Of a stretch of DNA of 64,000 nucleotides, positions 59,201 to 64,000 are shown in pieces. The stretch is taken from contig CM060493.1 of assembly GCA_030544225.1 (NCBI GenBank), positions 1,488,001-1,552,000 of the forward strand. Direction: 5' to 3'. A model generated the notes under the pieces. The model saw nothing but the letters and a program-made list of their open reading frames with translations, searched no databases and was not told the DNA's origin. The stretch comes from Skeletonema marinoi. Its lineage: Eukaryota; Bacillariophyta; Thalassiosirophyceae; Thalassiosirales; Thalassiosiraceae. The position numbers and the translations under genes were made by a program. Within the stretch, counting starts at the first letter, position 1. Each line of letters opens with the position of its first letter.

Positions 59201-60380
59201 GATCTACGACTCTCCAGTAGACTCTCAAATCTGGTCGTTGCAGGACAATAACGCAAAGATGATCACGTACGGATCTTGTATGCATCACGCTAGTCCGACT
59301 TCCCTGAAGAAGGGTGACTACACTGTTAGTCTACTTCTTCGTCATCCAAGTCGTTCTACTCTTGATCAGATGAAGGACATCCCCTGTGAAATTTCTATGA
59401 CTATGCCTTCGGCATTGAGTTGCAATATCTATAGTGAATTGGACAAGGCCTCCACACCTGCTGTAAAGGATGATGGCCGCAAATCCATGGAAAAGAAACT
59501 CCTCTCCAAGGGCTCCCATCAAGACATTTATGTGGCTAGGCCGACTGACGCCTTGCCCTCGTGGGTGGCGCCCGGGGATGTGCTCCAGGGTGCTTTAGTC
59601 CTTGATAAGGACAAGGAGGCAGTTTCGTCAATGAAGGTGCTCTATGTCGCTCCGCCCAAGAGCACAGCCAAGAATGGAGATGACGAAAAATCTGAAACAA
59701 AAAAGAAGGAAGACTCGCTTGAAGATGTTGTCTTTAAGGCAAAACTTGGTCATTTGGCTAGCCTAAGAACAAAGAATGCCACAGTGTACAAAGAGATTGC
59801 CACTACATTGATGGATGAGCGTCCTGAAAGTGTCCCACTTTTAACCGAGATGTTGACATTTGCGTTGGAAGGTCCTCTACCTGATGGTGAAGCGGATAAC
59901 GAAGATCAAGTGAGGTTAGCGGAGGTTGAAAAGGTTTACAATCAATCGCTGAAAGAGAACGGTGGTCCTATTGACCCATTAGCACTCGCACAGTACTTTG
60001 GGTTGAACGAACCAGACAAGGAAAGGGCTTCGTTGTGTGGTATTGTTGCAGACAAGGATTCCGCAGAAGTGTCTCAATTTGAAAAAGCCGTGAAGGATTT
60101 GAAACAATGGAGCAGCGTAGAGAGTTTGAAGGATGACGATGAAAAGATCAAACTCACCATCACACTCGCGAGGTATGCACGTATTTGTCAAGAGAAGATG
60201 TCGCTCGCAATTTCTCTTTTGTTGAAGGCGAAAAAGGATCTATCTTCCGGGAAGAACTTGAAACTGTTGGATGATGAGCTACTTACACTTTTCGATGTGG
60301 TCGATGGAATGAGTCATGTAAAGGAAAACTTGAATGAAGGCTTGTACTATCGCCACCCTGTTTTCAAGAGGAATGTGTGA
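56226..60380 (+). CDS. TPP2: Tripeptidyl peptidase II (subtilisin family S8) with presequence
   Basis: Encodes 1384 aa in one frame. Catalytic triad D94 (IAIMDTGCD), H333 (GSHGTHVAG) and S533 (YHGTSMSSPN), oxyanion N443 (SAGNDGP). The 239-residue gap between Asp and His is the insertion typical of TPP II, and the length fits the 1250-1400 aa family. The enzyme removes tripeptides from N-termini downstream of the proteasome, as giant cytosolic spindles. Here residues 1-30 look like a signal peptide (LSLLALLSTTPYYSS) ending TLAF-SARSP, an ASAF-like site, so secretion or plastid import is possible. If translation began at M51 (MTSSTVASRR) it would be cytosolic. Intergenic region shared with the divergent zinc-finger gene. 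Confidence 0.92.
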   Translation: MSRTTTSCLSLLALLSTTPYYSSTLAFSARSPSPAAASNNLVTVNQSTAKMTSSTVASRRQYFDIPKQETGIHHLQQKYGPKSDGTGIKIAIMDTGCDLSAAGLSGTCSDGVTPKYIDFVDCTGDGDVDMSSASATVVKFDYENNGTAVEGLSGRNITVGEWAKNVSEFKLGAVRLYELLPRSVARRVKRERKEAFMVKHMALLSKTQLQLDDLNNNNTNGGGEESDDKDAVDKKKKELKLLLEQLTSIKESYDEDSGPLMDILMFQDNDDGGVWKTVIDIDTNGDLTKSIPMAPFRHARQVGELGFGSHVTFCVQVYDEGKTLSIVTDAGSHGTHVAGIAASYFAPKEGEEERKKKESSDDLNGVAPGAQILALKIGDGRLGSSETGTGLIRGLITAKKYGCDLVNLSYGEPSWQPDSGRVSEVFAKAFNDWGMTVFTSAGNDGPALSSLGSPGSLTSVVTVGAYVSPEMAVEQYSTLPPSSDSPLQGSSYYFSSRGPTPDGFLPDVCGPGGAVAPVPRASLQGKAQYHGTSMSSPNVCGVAACVLSAVRQSGVKDCGPNELKRALKNTAVINGVADPFSQGSGLVSALDCVDYIVKNHGKEGQSIAIDVSIPSRNRARGLYIRDEIELDGPMEFSVLVNPKFSHSNSRTSSELDELLSLELHLSLKSSEEWVTCPESMTLMSAKERNGQSFSVRLNTQGLKPGVHYASVHAVDSSDEQRGPLFSVPITVIVPHSRFVTKDKPKFLLNDSSDESIELKNNGLDLTTTFRLEQGVPNRRFITVPMGAEWATIKLKSTDVSTGGAAPRVLLHAIPFVRGDMPNTECQLKRLFVVKEGVEDEYHVRVKGGSSLEMCLQLLWLANPSPASVTADVEFHSLNIRSPALPTLMSSQPITITPSSEFARLGASSPLRAEQLNPECKLKSVLRTLRPSSVDVTLGSTERDSEPPSDAELASNADEESSQIYEMRLSYKLKVEGDKPIEVRPSFPSIFNQIYDSPVDSQIWSLQDNNAKMITYGSCMHHASPTSLKKGDYTVSLLLRHPSRSTLDQMKDIPCEISMTMPSALSCNIYSELDKASTPAVKDDGRKSMEKKLLSKGSHQDIYVARPTDALPSWVAPGDVLQGALVLDKDKEAVSSMKVLYVAPPKSTAKNGDDEKSETKKKEDSLEDVVFKAKLGHLASLRTKNATVYKEIATTLMDERPESVPLLTEMLTFALEGPLPDGEADNEDQVRLAEVEKVYNQSLKENGGPIDPLALAQYFGLNEPDKERASLCGIVADKDSAEVSQFEKAVKDLKQWSSVESLKDDDEKIKLTITLARYARICQEKMSLAISLLLKAKKDLSSGKNLKLLDDELLTLFDVVDGMSHVKENLNEGLYYRHPVFKRNV

Positions 60381-60469
60381 AATGGTGGATTGAAAGCGCT
60401 AAAAATGAACACAAGATTCATTTGGTTAGTAAAGAAATAAATCGTGGTTACACTCCACCTGTGTGAGCA

Positions 60470-61147
60470 AACAATATGCACCCTTCACTGCTGCATTGTT
60501 GTCTCTTGCTCCATGCCTCTTGCACTCTCCTCCTATCTGGGCATTATTCCTGCATTCTTCGCTGCTGCATCGTTTGACCTTAGCACCATGCCAATACACA
60601 CTCCTCCCTGTCTGACTTGATTAGTGATTCTGCTCAGCTGCATCGCTTGACCTAGCACCATGCGTCTTGCACACTCCTCCCTGTCTGACATAGTTTGTAC
60701 ATCCTTGCTACTGCATAGTTTGACCTTTGCCCCATGCCTAACACACACTCCGCCTCGTTGAGACATATTTGTACATCCTTTGCTGCTGCATAGTTTGTCT
60801 TCTTAGCCCTACGCCCGATAACCACTCCTCCTTCGACAGCTATGTTTGTGAATCCATTAGCGGAACTCGCCGCTGTTTTGTCTCATCCGTAGTATCAGCA
60901 GCGCGGAGGCCTTTTGAAATGAATTTGAGTTAGCAGGTGAGTCTTTTTTATTCTTCTTGGTAGAATCAGCGGTATCTGTATTCTGCAGATGACTGTAAGA
61001 TACACGAGGGCGGCCGAATCATTCTGAGCAACTTGTGCTGCTGTTACAATAGCCGTAGCAGTCTCAGTCCTCAGGGATTTGCTCTAGTTGGCGGTGACGC
61101 GACGTGATGGTGATGATTTGCTTCAGCGTCCAGATAAGAGTCACAAT
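60470..61147 (-). pseudogene. Dead WRKY19-like zinc-finger gene
   Basis: The start codon is ATT (GTGACTCTTATCTGGACGCTG follows, equal to VTLIWTL), the linker is shortened and out of frame, and about six finger units (60480-60850) occur in several frames. Converges on TPP2. Confidence 0.75.
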
Positions 61148-61714
61148 GATTTTAAGTTCTCTAGAAGGTTCTCTCTTCTTCTTGTGCGTGAATGTAGCCT
61201 CCGCTCAAAGGAAAAATTTCTGTTATAATACAATCCTACATTGATTTACCTAACGATGTCCCTCGTACACTTCCTAACTACTAATAGTAAGAAGTAAGTG
61301 TACACACGAATCTACTTCCGATTGTGTCGAGAGCGAGATCATACCGTGAGATGTCAAAATAACCGTGTTTCATTTTCGCTTCTTCCCCGCCCCACTTCGA
61401 TCCGTTCCTTCACAAAGCTCGAAGTTCAGAGTTCGCATGTCGTAGCGACGAGAAAACACGGACAGGAGACAGGGAGAAAATGAGACTTTTTCGCGGCAAT
61501 TGACATTTTTTTGACCCCTTGTCAGCTGGAAGAGTCTTCTGGAGAGAGTAGAATACTTACCTAAGCGGGAGAATAATAACAGTTTGGGGTGGGGCCTTCA
61601 ACGATTGAGTGAGAGACTCGTCTTCTGTTGTCATCGTTGCCTTGCACATAGGTACTATTCGATATTCGCTGTCGCTGTCAATCAGGAAAGAGGATTTAGA
61701 AGGATATTCATATC
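61148..61714. other. Intergenic, no gene recognised
   Basis: Divergent region between the dead zinc-finger copy and the chimeric gene. No conserved leader precedes 61715. Confidence 0.4.
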
Positions 61715-63298
61715 ATGCCGACGCTAACATTGAAGAGAATCAGAATCGCGTCGCCACTGCTGCCTAAGCCGAGAGAAGCACCCAAGACAGAGACTGCAAC
61801 AGCATTACAAATTCCTCAGAATGATAATTTGACCGCTCTCGTTTATCATTATAGGGCAGCTCTCGTTTATCGTGACACCGCCGCTAGGGCTAGGGCTGCA
61901 AAGATAGATGAGAAATTCCCATCTGCTCCATCTGATAGCACACCTTCGCAGCCGATGACCTCCATTATTGATACTTCTGATGGCACAGCAGGATCGATGA
62001 ATTCAAATGAGAGAAATGCACATCCCGATAGAAAACGAAAGTCGTCATCAGAGCTGGTCACAAAGAGAAGGCTGTGCTCAGCTGAGGCTGAGGCTGAGGG
62101 AAGCACAAATGTAGATGTAGATGTATCTCAACATGGAAGAACGTGTTGGAGGCACGAAGAGAAGGTGAGCAAACGATGCGGCAATGAAAGACGAGCGCAC
62201 CGAAGACATGAACAACAAGCCAAACAGCAATGGAGCAGTGAAAGATGTGTGGGATTGTGCATCAAGCCCGGGAAAAAGAGGAAGGCATGCAGCAGTGACG
62301 GATGTACGAACAACATCGTCAAGGGAGGAGTATGCGTCAGGTCGGGTGCACATATCAAACGTAGGGTAAGGAAGGATGCGCAAATCAAGCTCGTAAGGGA
62401 GGAGCGTGTGTTAGGCATGGGGCATGGGAGAATGATCATTCCTAAACGATGTAGCCGTGTGGGATTTGCCACTGCCACTGTGTTAGGCATGGGGCATGGG
62501 AGAATGTTCATTCCCAAACGATGTAGTCCTGTGGGATTTACCAACAAGCTGGCAGAAAAGTTGAACGCGAGGAGTAAGATGTGTGAAGTGCTTTCTGCGA
62601 GTAGTCAAGTCATTGGATACGCCGAGCCATTGCGTAGTGTGAATGAAGTGATGGTTCGTAGCCATGAGTACAGTGCATCATCTGCTGTCGCAGTGGTGAA
62701 TTCAAATAAGAGAAACACCCGAACAAAATTCGATCGAAAACGAAAGGCATCTACGGATGAAGATGAAGAGCTGCCTACAAAGAAAGCTGATGTAAATATA
62801 TACAGAAACAGAAAGATATGTTCTGCTGAAGGATGCACAAATAGAGCTGTCCAAGGAGGAGTGTGTATTAGGCATGGAGCACAGAGGAAACTATGCAGCA
62901 GGGAAGAATGTACAAACTTGGCTGTCCAAGGAGGAGTGTGTATGAGGCATGGGGCTAAGGTCAAACTATGCAGCAGTGAAGGATGTACGAATCAAGTCAG
63001 ACGGGGAGGAGTGTGTATTAGGCATGGAGCACAGAGGAAACTATGCAGCAGGGAAGAATGTACAAACGTGGCTATCCAAGGAGGAGTGTGCAAGAAGCAT
63101 GGAGCAAAGGTCAAACGATGCAGCTGGGAAGGATGTACAAATTATTCTGTTCAAGGAGGAGTGTGTATGAGGCATGGGGCGAAGGTCCAACTATGCAGCA
63201 GAGAAGGATGCACTAATCAAGCCAAAAATGGAGGTTTTTGTATTAGGCATGGAGCAAAACCCAAGCGATGCAAGATCAAAGTAAAGGATTATGTGTAG
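61715..63298 (+). CDS. Chimeric WRKY19-like zinc-finger protein
   Basis: Encodes 527 aa, the longest member. The first 350 residues are a complete old gene: MPTLTLKRIRIASPL (a diverged signature), linker with NERNAHPDRKRKSSS, then eroded fingers, one still good (CSSDGCTNNIVKGGVC). A second linker follows (SNKRNTRTKFDRKRKAST...PTKKADVN) that is the 37952 subtype without its N-terminus, then six intact fingers from C369. A pair of near-identical 60-bp units (MGHGRMIIPKRCS / MGHGRMFIPKRCS) lies between. So two neighbouring genes have fused in frame. The intact second array suggests it is still used. Confidence 0.8.
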   Translation: MPTLTLKRIRIASPLLPKPREAPKTETATALQIPQNDNLTALVYHYRAALVYRDTAARARAAKIDEKFPSAPSDSTPSQPMTSIIDTSDGTAGSMNSNERNAHPDRKRKSSSELVTKRRLCSAEAEAEGSTNVDVDVSQHGRTCWRHEEKVSKRCGNERRAHRRHEQQAKQQWSSERCVGLCIKPGKKRKACSSDGCTNNIVKGGVCVRSGAHIKRRVRKDAQIKLVREERVLGMGHGRMIIPKRCSRVGFATATVLGMGHGRMFIPKRCSPVGFTNKLAEKLNARSKMCEVLSASSQVIGYAEPLRSVNEVMVRSHEYSASSAVAVVNSNKRNTRTKFDRKRKASTDEDEELPTKKADVNIYRNRKICSAEGCTNRAVQGGVCIRHGAQRKLCSREECTNLAVQGGVCMRHGAKVKLCSSEGCTNQVRRGGVCIRHGAQRKLCSREECTNVAIQGGVCKKHGAKVKRCSWEGCTNYSVQGGVCMRHGAKVQLCSREGCTNQAKNGGFCIRHGAKPKRCKIKVKDYV

Positions 63299-64000
63299 GC
63301 TGGGAAACAAACCACTTAATGGGGACGGTAATAGATGACACAGGCACAGAATACAATAACCTTTTTAAAAGAACTTCGGTATCAAATATGGGAAGGAAGA
63401 ATGCTAGGCAATTCTATCATGTTGAACAGATTCGATTAGATACTCTTACTCCTCGAGAAGGAGAAGGGGTGGTGTTTCTTCTCTCCACTCCTTGGAAGTC
63501 AAATCTTCTAAATGAGTAGAACTTGACAACTGACAACAACCCCTTCTCAAATGTAGGAATTTTGGTAGAGCCAACGCATCACACGACTACTTAATTCAGT
63601 CTTATGATGCCTTCTTCCTTCGACGCTTCTTTGGTGCATGTCATTGAGTCATGTCTTTTAGAGCTGACTCAATCAGCATTGCGTTTGCGGTTGAGCAGAT
63701 TTTAGTTGGTCAGATGGGCCCGGTCATCGTAAGTTACCTTTCCCCGGAGACGGTTGCTACCCACCACCACACGGCGGTTATTTGTCTCCTCTTTTTCTGT
63801 CGCTCTTTGGTGGAGCTAGATAGAGCCTGCTTTAGTGGTGGACGAGGAGGGACGTTTGGAAGGCAGTGTTCGATCAAGGTGGGGCCTGTTGGTACTGGTT
63901 GGTTGAGGACGATTGGAGCTAGCTTTCCATAGCAAGTAGGCTATCCGCCGCCTGGTATCTAGATTCTGAAAGTCTTGCTGTGTTAGACAGGAGGGTGTTT
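63290..64000. other. 3' flank with an element-derived segment
   Basis: 63290-63440 matches the reverse complement of 40010-40190, again just past the 3' end of a zinc-finger gene. The frame 63651-63932 is not recognised. The window ends without another gene. Confidence 0.35.

Noticed and set aside
1377-63298. Regular 75-bp direct repeats as a possible CRISPR array
   Set aside because: The repeats are codons of CCCH fingers with shared spacing; there are no unique spacers, and the genome is eukaryotic.
1377-63298. WRKY transcription factor identity
   Set aside because: No WRKYGQK motif or its C2H2 partner is present. Only the WRKY19-type finger module is shared.
1-64000. tRNA, rRNA or other structural RNA genes
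   Set aside because: I looked for T-loop and box-like words and found no convincing cloverleaf or rRNA block.

Overview
The window reads as nuclear DNA of a stramenopile alga, most likely a centric diatom. The grounds are short GT-AG introns of 76 to about 390 nt, secretory presequences ending in ASAF-like motifs (AVAF, ATAF, LAFS) as diatoms use for plastid import, homopolymer-rich coding sequence, and a gene content of a PHT1 phosphate transporter, a Qc-SNARE, tripeptidyl peptidase II and a MYND/RING/Sel1 protein. No bacterial operon signals are present. The species cannot be fixed from sequence alone.

The dominant content is one multigene family. About fourteen long loci and at least eight relics encode arrays of a CCCH zinc module, C-x4-C-x9-C-x2-H, with a period of about 75 bp. 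I read this as the WRKY19-like zinc finger, but no WRKY domain is present. Most members share the N-terminus MVTLIRTLKRI, a low-complexity linker with basic patches, and 3 to 8 fingers. Subtypes can be told apart by linker. Many copies are damaged by frameshift, nonsense change, lost start or transposon insertion.

Layout. 1-8 kb: zinc-finger genes, a coiled-coil protein, and the first convergent 'X plus zinc-finger' modules. 8.7-12.7 kb: two MYND/RING/Sel1 genes. 12.9-17 kb: a zinc-finger gene, relics and a gene-poor stretch. 17.9-20.6 kb: a group II PLP decarboxylase. 21.4-23.9 kb: a near-perfect inverted duplication of a 208-aa gene. 24.2-26 kb: a TIR element with a RING-finger ORF, and a MITE. 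26.5-34.2 kb: two inverted 332-aa zinc-finger genes enclosing a phosphate transporter, a small-family gene and a histidine phosphatase. 34.3-45.5 kb: more zinc-finger genes, a plastid-type protein, a LINE fragment and two insertions whose empty sites survive in a paralogue. 45.9-49 kb: an intron-containing DUF218-like protein and a three-exon Qc-SNARE. 49.2-52.7 kb: a direct duplicate of the 4.8-8 kb modules. 53-56 kb: decayed pieces, a zinc-finger gene with one nonsense codon, and a Mutator-like MITE. 56.2-60.4 kb: tripeptidyl peptidase II. 60.5-63.3 kb: a dead zinc-finger copy and a chimeric zinc-finger gene.

Single-copy housekeeping genes are thus islands in a field of recent segmental and inverted duplications. 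Paralogue pairs let several insertions be dated relative to the duplications.
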